Below, piece by piece: positions 16,304 to 25,689 of a stretch of DNA of 64,000 bases. A program made the translations under genes and the position numbers. The notes under the pieces were generated by a model. That model did not search any database and was not told where the DNA came from. It was given only the letters and a program-made list of their open reading frames with translations. Source of the stretch: Lachnospiraceae bacterium (GTDB taxonomy: Bacteria; Bacillota; Clostridia; Lachnospirales; Lachnospiraceae); assembly GCA_015258065.1 (NCBI GenBank), contig JABZIZ010000003.1, forward strand, positions 134,217 through 198,216. Direction: 5' to 3'. Position 1 is the first letter of the stretch, and every line of letters begins with the position of its first letter.

Positions 16304-17635
16304 TCAAAAACAAATCTCCAAATTCCCGTCTCCCTTTCCCCGTACGGAAGAGGAATAAAAGAGCCTGGCCACTTCTGCCAGATCATAACCATCCATCACC
16401 CCTGCCGTCTCATAGGGCGAGTGCATGGAAAGCTGCGCCAGACCAATATCGACGGTATTCATCGCCACCTGGCTGTTGGAGATATTCCCCAGCGTCGATC
16501 CCCCCAGCATATCCGAACGATTGGTAAACGTCTGGTACGGCACCTGCGCTTTTTCACAAAAACTCTTGAAGACGGCGCCGGAAACGGCGTCTGTCGTGTA
16601 TTTCTGATTGGCGCTGTACTTTAATACAATTCCCTGATTCATATAAGGTCGATTCACCGGGTCTGCTTTATCCGGATGTGAGGGATGTACCGCATGGGCA
16701 TTGTCCGCCGAAATCAAAAAACTGTTCTGCAATGCCTTATAGTAGTCCACTTCTTCCAGACGAAAGGCGTAAAGGATCCGATGCAACACCTCTTTGAGGA
16801 AGGGGGAATCCGCCCCCTGTTTCGTGCCGCTGCCGACCTCTTCGTTATCGAACACACAGTGCATGGCAACGCTTTCCTTCGGCTTTGCAGCAAGCAGTCC
16901 CTGAAGAGAGGAAAAAGCGCATTGCAAATCATCCAGCCTCCCGCTTCCGATGAACTCCTCACAAGCACCGAACACACAGGCCTTCTGCCGGTTATACAAA
17001 AACAAATCCCAATCGAGGATGTCTTCCTCTTTGACGGAAATCGCTTCGGCAATGATTTCCTTGAATTTCCCCCTTCCTTCCCTGGTCGAAAAAAGAGGCA
17101 GCATATCCTTCTGCGCATTGAAAGAATATCCATCGTTGACTTCACGGTTCATGTGAATCGCAAGGTTGGGGATGAGAAGCAGATCCCTATCCAGATTGAC
17201 CAGCTTAGATGCCACGCCTTTCTTTGTCCGGATCAGCACCCTTCCCGCCACGGACAGCGGTCTGTCCAGCCATGGTGCGCAAATCATCCCGCCATATTTT
17301 TCCACATTCAGCTGAATATAAGCCTGCTCCACCTCCATCTCCGGATCGGTTTTGATTTTAAACACCGGGGAATCGCTGTGACTGGCGATGATCTGAAAGC
17401 CCTGAAACGGTTTTTCCGGAAGATGAAAGGCAATGAGCGCAGAGCCGTTGCGCGTAACAAAATATTTGCCTCCCCTCTCCAACTTCCAGTCGTCTCCCTC
17501 ATATAAAGGTGAAAACCCCTCTGCCTGCAGAATCTCCTTCATATTCTCTACTGCAAAAAAGGCATTGACGCTTTTGTCCAGAAAATCCATGAGTTTTTTG
17601 GTAAACTTTCTGGCACTTGCTTCTTTTTCCGCCAT
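16304..17635 (-). CDS. M18 family aminopeptidase (aspartyl aminopeptidase type)
   Basis: A 443-residue cytosolic metallopeptidase with two zinc ions, which removes N-terminal acidic or neutral residues from peptides. The metal and catalytic motifs are ASHSDSPVFKIK near residue 85, DNEEVGSGTKQGADS around residue 265, the HAVHPSHPDKADP block, and HSPYETAG near the C-terminus. Length matches the family. It lies directly in front of the response regulator. A second, more distant M18 enzyme is encoded at 20125-21624. Confidence 0.9.
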   Translation of the reverse strand: MAEKEASARKFTKKLMDFLDKSVNAFFAVENMKEILQAEGFSPLYEGDDWKLERGGKYFVTRNGSALIAFHLPEKPFQGFQIIASHSDSPVFKIKTDPEMEVEQAYIQLNVEKYGGMICAPWLDRPLSVAGRVLIRTKKGVASKLVNLDRDLLLIPNLAIHMNREVNDGYSFNAQKDMLPLFSTREGRGKFKEIIAEAISVKEEDILDWDLFLYNRQKACVFGACEEFIGSGRLDDLQCAFSSLQGLLAAKPKESVAMHCVFDNEEVGSGTKQGADSPFLKEVLHRILYAFRLEEVDYYKALQNSFLISADNAHAVHPSHPDKADPVNRPYMNQGIVLKYSANQKYTTDAVSGAVFKSFCEKAQVPYQTFTNRSDMLGGSTLGNISNSQVAMNTVDIGLAQLSMHSPYETAGVMDGYDLAEVARLFYSSSVRGKGDGNLEICF

Positions 17636-17718
17636 GTTCTACTCCTTTTTTCTTGTGTTCATAAATCCATTCATCTAAAATATACCATGATACCGTAAAA
17701 ATCTCGAAAGTCGGTCGT

Positions 17719-18510
17719 ATGAATCATGCGATTTTTTTATTGGAAATCATAGGAACGATTGCCTTTGCGATCTCCGGCGTATTAGCCGCCAAGGAAAAGC
17801 AAATGGATCTCTTTGGCGCCATCGTTCTGGGCTGTGCCACCGCCGTGGGAGGCGGCATGATGCGGGATATCATTCTGGGAAAATTCCCGCCTGTCCTTTT
17901 CACCGACCCTATTTATACAGAGTTCTCATTTATCACTTGTATTCTAGGCTTTCTGATAGAGAAAAGACATCTCCATACCACAGGAGAAGAGCTGACTATT
18001 CTCCTCTACATGGCAGACAGCATCGGCCTCGGCATCTTTGTTGTAGTGGGAAGCCAGTCTGCCTTTCACGCAGGCTATGGTCATAATCTCTTTCTATGCA
18101 CCTTTGTCGGTGCGATCACCGGCATTGGCGGCGGCCTTTTGCGCGACATGCTCTCTGCAGAGCTTCCCCTCATTATGCGAAAAAGAGTCTACGGAGTAGC
18201 CGCCATCCTTGGATCTCTATCCTATTCTTTTCTCAGACAACAGGGAGCAAATGACAAGGGTTCCCTGTTGGTTGGCGTCTGCTTCACTATTCTCATCCGC
18301 TTTCTGGCGATCCATTTTCACTGGAATCTTCCCTCTTTTCAAGAAAAGCCGTCCACTACAACCGATTCATCCTCTCTAATAGAATCAGCTTACCAAACGA
18401 AATCGTCTGCTCCAGGCAAGTCCTCCTATCAAACCAAATCATCCTCTCAAGCCGGGTCAATCTCTCAAGCAGAATCATCTGTGAAAGAAAAAAAATCTCC
18501 GTGCGCCTAA
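17719..18510 (+). CDS. TRIC-type cation channel family membrane protein (UPF0126)
   Basis: A 263-residue protein. The first 205 residues hold two repeats of the UPF0126/bacterial TRIC fold, each with the glycine-rich GGGMMRDIILG and GGGLLRDMLS motif that kinks the pore helices; seven hydrophobic segments are seen. The C-terminal 55 residues are an unusual hydrophilic tail made of short Ser/Gln/Lys repeats (YQTKSS, SSQAGS), which is not usual for the family. It overlaps the convergent HD gene by 4 bp. The upstream ribosome binding site is weak. Confidence 0.85.
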   Translation: MNHAIFLLEIIGTIAFAISGVLAAKEKQMDLFGAIVLGCATAVGGGMMRDIILGKFPPVLFTDPIYTEFSFITCILGFLIEKRHLHTTGEELTILLYMADSIGLGIFVVVGSQSAFHAGYGHNLFLCTFVGAITGIGGGLLRDMLSAELPLIMRKRVYGVAAILGSLSYSFLRQQGANDKGSLLVGVCFTILIRFLAIHFHWNLPSFQEKPSTTTDSSSLIESAYQTKSSAPGKSSYQTKSSSQAGSISQAESSVKEKKSPCA

Positions 18511-18959
18511 TGCCTCTGAAAAAAAGTCTCCTGCAGCGAGACAAGCTTATCTGCAACGCAAACAATCCACGCCTCTCTGGACATCGGCACTCTCTCCGGA
18601 TTTAGGGGCCACATGTGACAATAGATAACATGGCTTGTCTTATCATCAATATGAAATAGCATCTGTGCGTTCTTGCACGCAACATTTGCATGGCGAAACC
18701 CATGGAAACGATGGCTCCCGTCTCCCTTCCGGTGCCAGTCATAGAGAAATAAATCATGCAACATCGCACCGGTGAGCAAGACTTCCAGATCGGAGTGCAG
18801 TGCCAAATATCGATTGATTCGGTAACTCATTCTGGCGACGTTTTTGCAGTGTTCATACGTAGAAACACTTCCATGCTGCCTATATCTTTTCATTTGCTGC
18901 ACGTTTTCATCGGATTCGATGCCGTAGAGAATGGCTTCCATCTCCTGATGGTCCTGCAT
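18507..18959 (-). CDS. HD domain protein
   Basis: A 150-residue cytosolic protein with a metal-dependent phosphohydrolase HD domain. Visible ligands are the His in STYEHCKNVARMSY, the HD pair in GAMLHDLFLYDW, the HxxxHG-like segment SHRFHGFRHA, and Asp in CVADKLVS. Small stand-alone HD proteins usually hydrolyse nucleotides or related phosphates; the substrate cannot be inferred. It is downstream of queA by 71 bp and may be read from the same transcript. Confidence 0.82.
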   Translation of the reverse strand: MQDHQEMEAILYGIESDENVQQMKRYRQHGSVSTYEHCKNVARMSYRINRYLALHSDLEVLLTGAMLHDLFLYDWHRKGDGSHRFHGFRHANVACKNAQMLFHIDDKTSHVIYCHMWPLNPERVPMSREAWIVCVADKLVSLQETFFQRH

Positions 18960-19030
18960 TCTATCTATCCCTCTTTTCCTTACAAAATCTTAACAGCTTC
19001 CGCTTTGTTTACGAATGTAAGAAAACGGTG

Positions 19031-20128
19031 TTAAACTATAAACATCGCATCCCCAAAACTGAAAAAGCGGTATTTCTGCCTGACAGCCTCCTCGTAAGCC
19101 CGCAGAATATTCTCTCTACCGGCAAGGGCGGAAACCAGCATCAGAAGAGTCGACTCCGGCAGGTGGAAATTGGTAATGAGCGCATCCATCACCCGGAAAG
19201 AGAAACCCGGGTAAATAAAGATGGAGGTATCTCCGGAGCAGGGCGCCACCCACTGCAAATCGGCACTCCCCTCCTCTCTGTTTTGTTTTTTCTCCGGGAG
19301 CAGTCGTGCGGCGCTCTCCACCGTTCTGCAACTGGTCGTTCCCACGCAGATCACACGATGACCGGAGGCCTTGGCGGAATTGATGGCGTCCGCCGCCTCC
19401 TTCGTCACCTGAAACCACTCCGTATGCATCCGGTGTTCTCTGACATCCTCCACTTTCACGGGTCTGAAGGTTCCCAGTCCCACATGCAGGGTGACATAGG
19501 CAAGCTTCACTCCCTTTTCTTCCACTCTTTCTAACAATTCCTTCGTAAAATGCAGTCCCGCCGTCGGCGCGGCCGCACTGCCGTCATATTTTGCATAGAC
19601 TGTATTGTACCGGTTTCGATCCTTTAGCTCATGTTTGATATAAGGAGGAAGTGGCATTTCGCCCAGCCTGTCCAGAACTTCTTCAAAAATCCCCTCGTAC
19701 TCGAAATGAACCAGGCGATTTCCATCCGGTAAAACCTCCCTGATCTCCGCATGAAGCGCACCTCCTCCAAAGGACACCCGGGCTCCTTCGCGCAACTTTT
19801 TCCCCGGACGAACCAGAGTCTCCCAGACATCGTTTTCTCTCCGCTTTAGGAGCAGAATCTCCACTGCGGCACCACCGTCTTCCTTTTGCCCGAGAAGGCG
19901 AGCCGGAATGACGCGCGTATTGTTGAGCACCAGGCAGTCTCCCTCTTGCAAGTAGTCCAGAATTTCATGAAACACATGATGAGACATCTCTCCCGTTTTC
20001 TTATGAAGGACCAGGAGCCTGGAAGAGGCGCGATCCTGCAAGGGATCCTGTGCAATCAATTCTTTCGGCAGGTCAAAATCATAATCAGAGGTGGAAAACC
20101 CCTCCTTCCTTTCCCCCATGGCGATCAC
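19031..20128 (-). CDS. queA: tRNA preQ1(34) S-adenosylmethionine ribosyltransferase-isomerase QueA
   Basis: A 365-residue enzyme that moves the ribosyl part of SAM to preQ1 in tRNA, giving epoxyqueuosine. Diagnostic blocks are YDFDLPKELIAQDPLQDRASSRLL, here listed as separate short motifs (FDLPKELIAQ, DRASSRLL), then VLNNTRVIPARLLG, the GSAAAPTAGLHFT core and THFHLPEST-like NFHLPESTLLML. The ATG overlaps the stop of the aminopeptidase gene (4 bp), so the two are coupled. Nothing is missing compared with the family. Confidence 0.95.
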   Translation of the reverse strand: MIAMGERKEGFSTSDYDFDLPKELIAQDPLQDRASSRLLVLHKKTGEMSHHVFHEILDYLQEGDCLVLNNTRVIPARLLGQKEDGGAAVEILLLKRRENDVWETLVRPGKKLREGARVSFGGGALHAEIREVLPDGNRLVHFEYEGIFEEVLDRLGEMPLPPYIKHELKDRNRYNTVYAKYDGSAAAPTAGLHFTKELLERVEEKGVKLAYVTLHVGLGTFRPVKVEDVREHRMHTEWFQVTKEAADAINSAKASGHRVICVGTTSCRTVESAARLLPEKKQNREEGSADLQWVAPCSGDTSIFIYPGFSFRVMDALITNFHLPESTLLMLVSALAGRENILRAYEEAVRQKYRFFSFGDAMFIV

Positions 20129-21624
20129 TCATTTCTAAGAGAGGCGTGCTTTAAAAAGGCAATATATCCGCGATACGCTTCATAAAGATCCGCCTTGGAC
20201 GTTGCCTCGTAGGGTGCATGCATGCTGAGTACCGGCACGCCGGAATCAATGACATTCATCCCGTAAAGTGCAAGAATATAGGCAATCGTGCCACCGCCGC
20301 CCAGATCGACTCTGCCCAGCTCCGCCGTTTGGAAGTTCACCTTTTCTTTTTCAAAAATGGCGCGAAGATGTGCCAGATACTCCGCATTGGCATCGTTGCT
20401 GCCGGATTTTCCATGCGTACCGGTAAATTTGTTAAACACCATACCGCTGCCGACATAGGCCACATTCTTCTTTTCGAAAGCAGAAGCAAACTGCGGATCA
20501 TAAGAACTGGAAACATCGGAAGAAAGCATACAGGAATTGGCAAGACATCTGCGCAGCTTCAGCTCGCTGTAATCTCCCATTAACTCCATCACCTCCGCCA
20601 CCGCATTCTCAAAGAAATGAGAACGCATGCCGGTTGCACCGACAGAACCGATTTCTTCTTTGTCAACCAGAATGCTGCAAGCGGTTCTATTGATATCTTT
20701 GGTGTCAAAAACAGCCTTGGCGGAAGGATAGGCGCAGACACGGTCATCCTGTCCGTAAGCTAAAATCAGGGAGCGGTCAAAGCCGGCATCTCTTGCAGGA
20801 CCTGCCGGCACGATTTCCAGCTCGGCAGAGATAAAGTCCTCTTCTTCAAAACCGTACTGGTCTTTCAGAATCGCAAGGATGCCTCGCTTCACGGCACCGC
20901 TTATTTTTGACTGGCACGCTTTTTCCTCTTTTTCCTCCCGGAAAGCATAGCGCTGCCCCTTCGTCAGCTTGTCGTCGTCCTTGTCTTCCTTCTCTTCCTT
21001 TTCTTCCTTCTCAATCACCAGAGGTTTGTTGCCGATAATCAAATCCAGCATTTCTCCCTCAATGACTTCGGTGGCTTTCTTGGTCATCTGCTCCTGTGCC
21101 AGGTGAATCAAGAGGTCGGAAAAGAAGAAGACCGGATCCTCCTCATCCTCTCCCACCGTTAACTGCACCGTTGAGCCATCCTTTTTGACGACTACTCCAT
21201 GCAACGCAAGCGGCATGGCAACATATTGATATTTCTTGATGCCGCCATAATAATGCGTGTCCAGATAAGCGAACCCTCCCTCCTCATAGAGCGGATTCTG
21301 CTTCACATCCAAACGAGGAGAGTCAATATGTGCGCCCAGGATGTTCATCCCGTTTTCCATCGGTTCCTCTCCGATATGAAAGAGGACAATGGACTTGTTC
21401 ATCCATACGCTGTAAATTTTGTCTCCCTTCTTCACCTTTTTCTTTTTTTCCAGCAAAGAGGTCAGTTCTACAAATCCTTCCTCCTCCGCCATATTCACCA
21501 GTTGGTCTACACACTCGCGCTCCGTCTTTCCCTGATCCAGAAACTTCTTGTATCCTTCTGCAAAGGCGAATGCTTCCTTCTCCTGCTTCTGAGTATAGGT
21601 TATCCACGTATTTTTACGAATCAT
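20125..21624 (-). CDS. M18 family aminopeptidase, long form with a charged insert
   Basis: A 499-residue member of the zinc aminopeptidase I family. Metal and catalytic motifs are GAHIDSPRLDVK, DKEEIGSVGATGM, the SSDVSSSYDP block and SMHAPYEATSKADL. Compared with the M18 enzyme at 16304-17635 it is longer. It carries a strongly charged Lys/Glu/Asp insert at about residues 206-240 (runs such as EKEEKEEKEDKDDDK), probably a surface loop. The ATG at 21624 has AAGGAGGG before it. Downstream coupling to queA is by ATGA overlap. Confidence 0.9.
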   Translation of the reverse strand: MIRKNTWITYTQKQEKEAFAFAEGYKKFLDQGKTERECVDQLVNMAEEEGFVELTSLLEKKKKVKKGDKIYSVWMNKSIVLFHIGEEPMENGMNILGAHIDSPRLDVKQNPLYEEGGFAYLDTHYYGGIKKYQYVAMPLALHGVVVKKDGSTVQLTVGEDEEDPVFFFSDLLIHLAQEQMTKKATEVIEGEMLDLIIGNKPLVIEKEEKEEKEDKDDDKLTKGQRYAFREEKEEKACQSKISGAVKRGILAILKDQYGFEEEDFISAELEIVPAGPARDAGFDRSLILAYGQDDRVCAYPSAKAVFDTKDINRTACSILVDKEEIGSVGATGMRSHFFENAVAEVMELMGDYSELKLRRCLANSCMLSSDVSSSYDPQFASAFEKKNVAYVGSGMVFNKFTGTHGKSGSNDANAEYLAHLRAIFEKEKVNFQTAELGRVDLGGGGTIAYILALYGMNVIDSGVPVLSMHAPYEATSKADLYEAYRGYIAFLKHASLRNE

Positions 21625-21702
21625 CTTACCCTCCTTGATTCTCCTATGGGGCTGTCAAAAATCCCCTCTCACTGCCATTTTCCTTATGAAAATGCACTTG
21701 TA

Positions 21703-24219
21703 TCAACTTCTCAGTTCGATTTTCATTTCCTTTAATCCATTTAAGATGCGCTCCATGCAGCTGTTGACTTCTTCATCCGACAGCGTCCGTTTCGCGCTGC
21801 GGAAGGACAGCGAATAAGCCATGGACTTGTACCCTTTTTGGATCTGTGCGCCTTCATATAAATCAAACAGTTCTAATTTCTCAAGATATTCTCCGGCGCA
21901 GTGCCGAATGGTCTGCTCGATTTCTCCCGCCAGAATTTCCCTCGGCACCACCATCGAAAGATCCCTGGAAAGAGCAGGAAACCTGGCAATGCCATGATAG
22001 CGCCTCTCAAAGGTAGCGTAAGGAAGAACGGAGGGAATATCAATGACAGCCAGATACACGCGGTCTTTGATTCCATAGTTCGCCGCCACCAGCGGATGCA
22101 ACTCTCCCAGATAACCGATTTTCACCAGTTCTTCTGTTTTCGGATCCTGATACTGGATTTCCGCCTGCCTGCCCGGATGCAGATAGGGCCGACCCTGGAT
22201 GCCTTCATAGAGCGTTTCCCTTGGATTCAGCTGCATGTGCTCCAGCATGTTCAGACTCTCCAGAAACTCTTCCACTACCCCCTTCATGGTGTAAAAATCG
22301 CCTTCTCCATAAAAGCCGAGTGTAAACTGTTCCCTCTCATCCGGAAGGTCTTTTAGCGGAAGTTCCTTGGGCAGATAGATATTGGCGATTTCATACAGAC
22401 GCACATCCTTGTTTCTGCGACTGTAATTGGTGGAAAGACTGGTGAGGATTCCCCCAAGCGGCAGCGTCCTCATAATGGAGAAATCTTCCCCAAGCGGATT
22501 GGAAATGGTAATGGCCGCTCTCTCCTTTGCCTCCTTTGGTAAAAGAAGTTTATCAAAAACTTTCGGGCTTTCAAAGGAATAGCAATAGGCCTGTGAGAAG
22601 CCGGAAAACTGTGCCACCGCCTCCGCCTTATCCCTGACGTACATCCGGAACGATTTTCCTCCGGTGGTTGCGCTGTTTTTCGGAAGCGTCACCGGAATCT
22701 TATCGTAACCGTAAAAGCGAGCCACTTCCTCTGCCAGATCGCAGGTGGCATGCAGGTCCTGACGGAAACTGGGAACGACGACTTCTCCCGTTTTCTGGTC
22801 ATACCCGATTTCTTCTCTTTTAAAATAATCGATCATCTCCTCTTTGGAAAGCTTGGTGCCCAGGAGCGCATTGATGCGTCCCTCCTCTAACGGAATCCGC
22901 CTCAGGGGTTCGATCGGTTTTCCCGCTTCCACCATGCCTGCGACCACTGTTCCGGCGTGCAGTTCTTCCATCAGCGCACAGGCTCTGTTGATTGCCTCGA
23001 TCGCATTGGCAGGATCCAGTCCTTTTTCAAAGAAACCGGAGGCATCCGTTCGCAGCCCGATCCTCTTGGCACTTTTCCGGATATTGGCTCCCTGAAAGGT
23101 TGCCGCTTCAAAGAGAACCGTCTGAACCTTGTCTGTAATCATGGAATTCTCACCGCCCATGATGCCTGCGATGCCGATTTCCTTCTCCGCATCACAAATC
23201 ATTAGAACATCCCTGTCCAACTGTCTTTTGACTCCGTCCAGCGTAACAAAGCTCTCTCCGTCCCTTGCACGGCGAACGAGGATCTGATTCCCTGCAACCG
23301 CCGAAAGATCATAGGCATGCATCGGCTGTCCGTATTCCAGCATCACATAGTTGGTGATGTCCACCAGATTGTTAATGGGGCGGATTCCGCAGGAAGCCAG
23401 TCTCCTCTGCATCCACTTCGGCGAGGGTGCAATATGAACATCCTTACAGATCCGTGCGCAGTAATGCGTGCAGAGATCCGAATCCTGCACCTCTACCTTG
23501 ACGTAATCCTGCGCCTGATCCACCTCACTTTTTACCTGATGATCCGGTTTGTAGAAGGGAAGATCGTAGGCTGCCGCCGCCTCTCTTGCAATTCCAAGGA
23601 TCGCATAACAGTCCACGCGGTTGGAGGTGATTTCAAATTCGAAGAGCGTATCGTGCAGTCCGAGCGCCGCAACCGCATCGTCTCCCGGCTGTACCCCGCT
23701 ATTTTCCTCAAAGATATACAGACCGTTTTCCGGTGCTTCCGGGTAAAAATCACGACTGCTCCCCAATTCCTCGATGGAACACATCATACCGTAGGATTCT
23801 ACTCCTCTCAGCTTCCCGGCCTGAATGGAGATCCCATTTTCCTTTAAATCCGATCCCTCCTCGTTGTGCTCATGGCCATGCGAGGCGGCGACTCTTCCTC
23901 CGTCCAGAACCACAGGGACCAGATCCCCCTCCTTCATGTTCTTCGCTCCGGTTACGATTTGCACCCGACCGTCTTCTGAGACCCCGGTATTTCCCACGCT
24001 GTTTTTTCCCACATCCACCTGACAGATGACCAGTTTATCCGCGCCCGGATGGGGTTTGATCTCCTGAATCCTGCCGACGACAATCTTCTCCAGATTCTGA
24101 TCAAACCGTGTATAAGTCTCCGTCTTCGTTCCAAACAGCGTCATACGGTTGAAGAAATCACGATCCGTGCAACCCAAATCCGGTACGTATGCTTTAATCC
24201 ATGATAATGAAGCGTCCAT
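21703..24219 (-). CDS. pheT: phenylalanyl-tRNA synthetase beta subunit
   Basis: An 838-residue subunit of the alpha2-beta2 enzyme that charges tRNA-Phe. The domains are in the usual order: N-terminal region, tRNA-binding OB fold (about residues 40-150, IKPHPGADKLVICQVD), B3/B4 editing domain (about 200-380), B5 domain, the catalytic-like core (about 480-690), and the C-terminal ferredoxin-like anticodon-binding domain (RYHGIARFPALSRDLSMVV onward). It follows pheS by 29 bp and is expressed from the same T-box controlled transcript. Confidence 0.96.
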   Translation of the reverse strand: MDASLSWIKAYVPDLGCTDRDFFNRMTLFGTKTETYTRFDQNLEKIVVGRIQEIKPHPGADKLVICQVDVGKNSVGNTGVSEDGRVQIVTGAKNMKEGDLVPVVLDGGRVAASHGHEHNEEGSDLKENGISIQAGKLRGVESYGMMCSIEELGSSRDFYPEAPENGLYIFEENSGVQPGDDAVAALGLHDTLFEFEITSNRVDCYAILGIAREAAAAYDLPFYKPDHQVKSEVDQAQDYVKVEVQDSDLCTHYCARICKDVHIAPSPKWMQRRLASCGIRPINNLVDITNYVMLEYGQPMHAYDLSAVAGNQILVRRARDGESFVTLDGVKRQLDRDVLMICDAEKEIGIAGIMGGENSMITDKVQTVLFEAATFQGANIRKSAKRIGLRTDASGFFEKGLDPANAIEAINRACALMEELHAGTVVAGMVEAGKPIEPLRRIPLEEGRINALLGTKLSKEEMIDYFKREEIGYDQKTGEVVVPSFRQDLHATCDLAEEVARFYGYDKIPVTLPKNSATTGGKSFRMYVRDKAEAVAQFSGFSQAYCYSFESPKVFDKLLLPKEAKERAAITISNPLGEDFSIMRTLPLGGILTSLSTNYSRRNKDVRLYEIANIYLPKELPLKDLPDEREQFTLGFYGEGDFYTMKGVVEEFLESLNMLEHMQLNPRETLYEGIQGRPYLHPGRQAEIQYQDPKTEELVKIGYLGELHPLVAANYGIKDRVYLAVIDIPSVLPYATFERRYHGIARFPALSRDLSMVVPREILAGEIEQTIRHCAGEYLEKLELFDLYEGAQIQKGYKSMAYSLSFRSAKRTLSDEEVNSCMERILNGLKEMKIELRS

Positions 24220-24248
24220 TCTTTTCTGCTCTCCTTTTCCAACCGAAT

Positions 24249-25271
24249 TTAAAACTGATTCAGGAACCTGATGTCATTTTCATACAAGAGGCGCATGTCA
24301 TCAATTTCGTATTTTAACAGTGCGATTCTTTCCAGACCGACCCCGAAGGCAAAACCGGTGTATTTCTCCGGATCAATTCCACTCATCTCCAGCACGTTCG
24401 GATGCACCATACCGCATCCGAGGATTTCAATCCAGCCCTCTCCCTGGCAGAAACGACAACCTTTGCCGCCACACTTGAAACAGGAAACATCCATCTCCGC
24501 CGAAGGCTCTGTAAACGGGAAATGATGGGGACGAAATTTCACCTTCGTGTCTTCTCCAAAGATCTCTCTGGCAAATTCCGCCAGCGTCCCCTTCAGATCC
24601 GACATGGTGATGTCCTGGTCAATGACCAGTCCCTCGATCTGATGGAAGGAAGGGGAATGCGTCGCATCCACCTCATCCGCACGAAACACCCGTCCGGGCG
24701 AAATCATTTTAATAGGGAGGTGCCCCTTTTCCATTTCCCTGACCTGAACTGAAGAAGTCTGCGTCCGAAGAAGGAAATCTCCAGAAATATAGAAGGTATC
24801 CTGTTCATCCTTGGCCGGATGATCCGCCGGGATATTGAGCGCCTCAAAATTATAATAATCCCGTTCGACTTCCGGACCTTCCACCACCTGATATCCCATC
24901 CCCACAAAGATCCGCTCCGCCTCTTTCAGGGCAATCGTGTTAGGGTGACTGTGCCCCAGCCTGCTTTTCTTTGCAGGAAGCGTCACGTCAATGACCTCGC
25001 TCTTTAATTTCAGGTCTAACAGCGCCTCTTCCATCCTCCTCTTCCGCGCTTCCATGGCAGCCTCAATCGATGCACGCGCCTCGTTTACCATCTGCCCGAC
25101 CTTGGGTCTGTCCTTCGGTGCGACATCCTTCATGGATTTTAGGAGATCCGTCAGTTGCCCCTTCTTTCCGAGCACCTCTACCCGAATCCGGTTCAAATCG
25201 TTCAGGTCTTTGCTTGCTTCTAACTGCTCCAGAACCTGTTTGTTGATCTGCTCCAATTTTTCTTTGATCAT
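24249..25271 (-). CDS. pheS: phenylalanyl-tRNA synthetase alpha subunit
   Basis: A 340-residue catalytic subunit. An N-terminal coiled-coil (about residues 1-85) that contacts the tRNA is followed by the class II synthetase core, with motif 1-like HPNTIALKEAERIF, motif 2 (PGRVFRADEVDATHSPSFHQIEG) seen as GRVFRADEVDATHSP, and motif 3 GFAFGVGLERIALLKY. A CFKCGGKGCRFCQGEGW segment, a Cys-rich insert seen in many Firmicute PheS proteins, lies at about 270. It begins about 95 bp after the T-box terminator. Confidence 0.96.
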   Translation of the reverse strand: MIKEKLEQINKQVLEQLEASKDLNDLNRIRVEVLGKKGQLTDLLKSMKDVAPKDRPKVGQMVNEARASIEAAMEARKRRMEEALLDLKLKSEVIDVTLPAKKSRLGHSHPNTIALKEAERIFVGMGYQVVEGPEVERDYYNFEALNIPADHPAKDEQDTFYISGDFLLRTQTSSVQVREMEKGHLPIKMISPGRVFRADEVDATHSPSFHQIEGLVIDQDITMSDLKGTLAEFAREIFGEDTKVKFRPHHFPFTEPSAEMDVSCFKCGGKGCRFCQGEGWIEILGCGMVHPNVLEMSGIDPEKYTGFAFGVGLERIALLKYEIDDMRLLYENDIRFLNQF

Positions 25272-25363
25272 CTCTACCTCCGAAATCTCCGGTCACTTCC
25301 CTAATCTCCGGAAAGAACCTCCTGCTACAAGCGACCTCCTGCCCTTAGCACCAACCGCTTTTG

Positions 25364-25590
25364 CTCTAAAAAAATAACCCTGCATCTAAAAAGATGCAGG
25401 GACGAAAAATTCCGCGGTACCACCCTGTTTCCCGAAACATCCGGGCACTTGTCTGATTCACTTCCTGCTCCGACGCGAAATTTCAAATCTGTGGTTCAGA
25501 TTGCTCTCACCCACCGCTGCGAAGCGGGGCAATCCTCTCTGGATGAACCATGCTCAGACTCTCTTAGGAGCAAGCTCCTACGTCCTCTAC
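25364..25590 (-). ncRNA. T-box leader controlling pheS-pheT
   Basis: Read on minus, the conserved T-box sequence GGGTGGTACCGCG lies at 25413-25425. It is followed by a terminator stem CCCTGCATCT/AGATGCAGGG (25378-25401) and a run of seven T. Upstream, 25450-25580 holds the Stem I region, with the CAGAGAG and GGTGGGTGAGAGC elements typical of T-box stems. Uncharged tRNA-Phe should stabilise the antiterminator and turn on pheST. Phe specificity is inferred from the downstream genes; I could not place the specifier codon with certainty. Confidence 0.88.
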
Positions 25591-25597
25591 GCAACCC

Positions 25598-25637
25598 AAT
25601 GATGGGAGTGTCAAAAGCTTTTGACACTCCCATCATT
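25598..25637. repeat. 40-bp perfect palindrome at the start of the pheS transcript
   Basis: Twenty bases (25598-25617) are followed at once by their exact reverse complement (25618-25637), centred on AAAAGCTTTT. It overlaps the end of the predicted pheS -10, so the mRNA would begin with a GC-capped hairpin (GGGAGTGTCAAAAG). On plus it is followed by ATTTTA, so it could also act as a weak terminator in that direction. Confidence 0.75.
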
Positions 25638-25663
25638 TTAAGGACTGAAAAGGCATCTGTCAA
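25635..25663 (-). promoter_or_regulatory. promoter of the T-box-pheST operon
   Basis: On minus, a perfect TTGACA (25658-25663), a 17-bp spacer and TAAAAT (25635-25640). The predicted start is near 25628, inside the 40-bp palindrome. Confidence 0.65.
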
Positions 25664-25689
25664 GAACCTTTCCGGTAAGCAAGGGATTC

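Noticed and set aside
21640..21665. GGGGCTGTCAAAAATCCCC as another copy of the pheS palindrome
   Set aside because: Only a short part (GTCAAAA) is shared and the arms are 4 bp, so relatedness cannot be supported.
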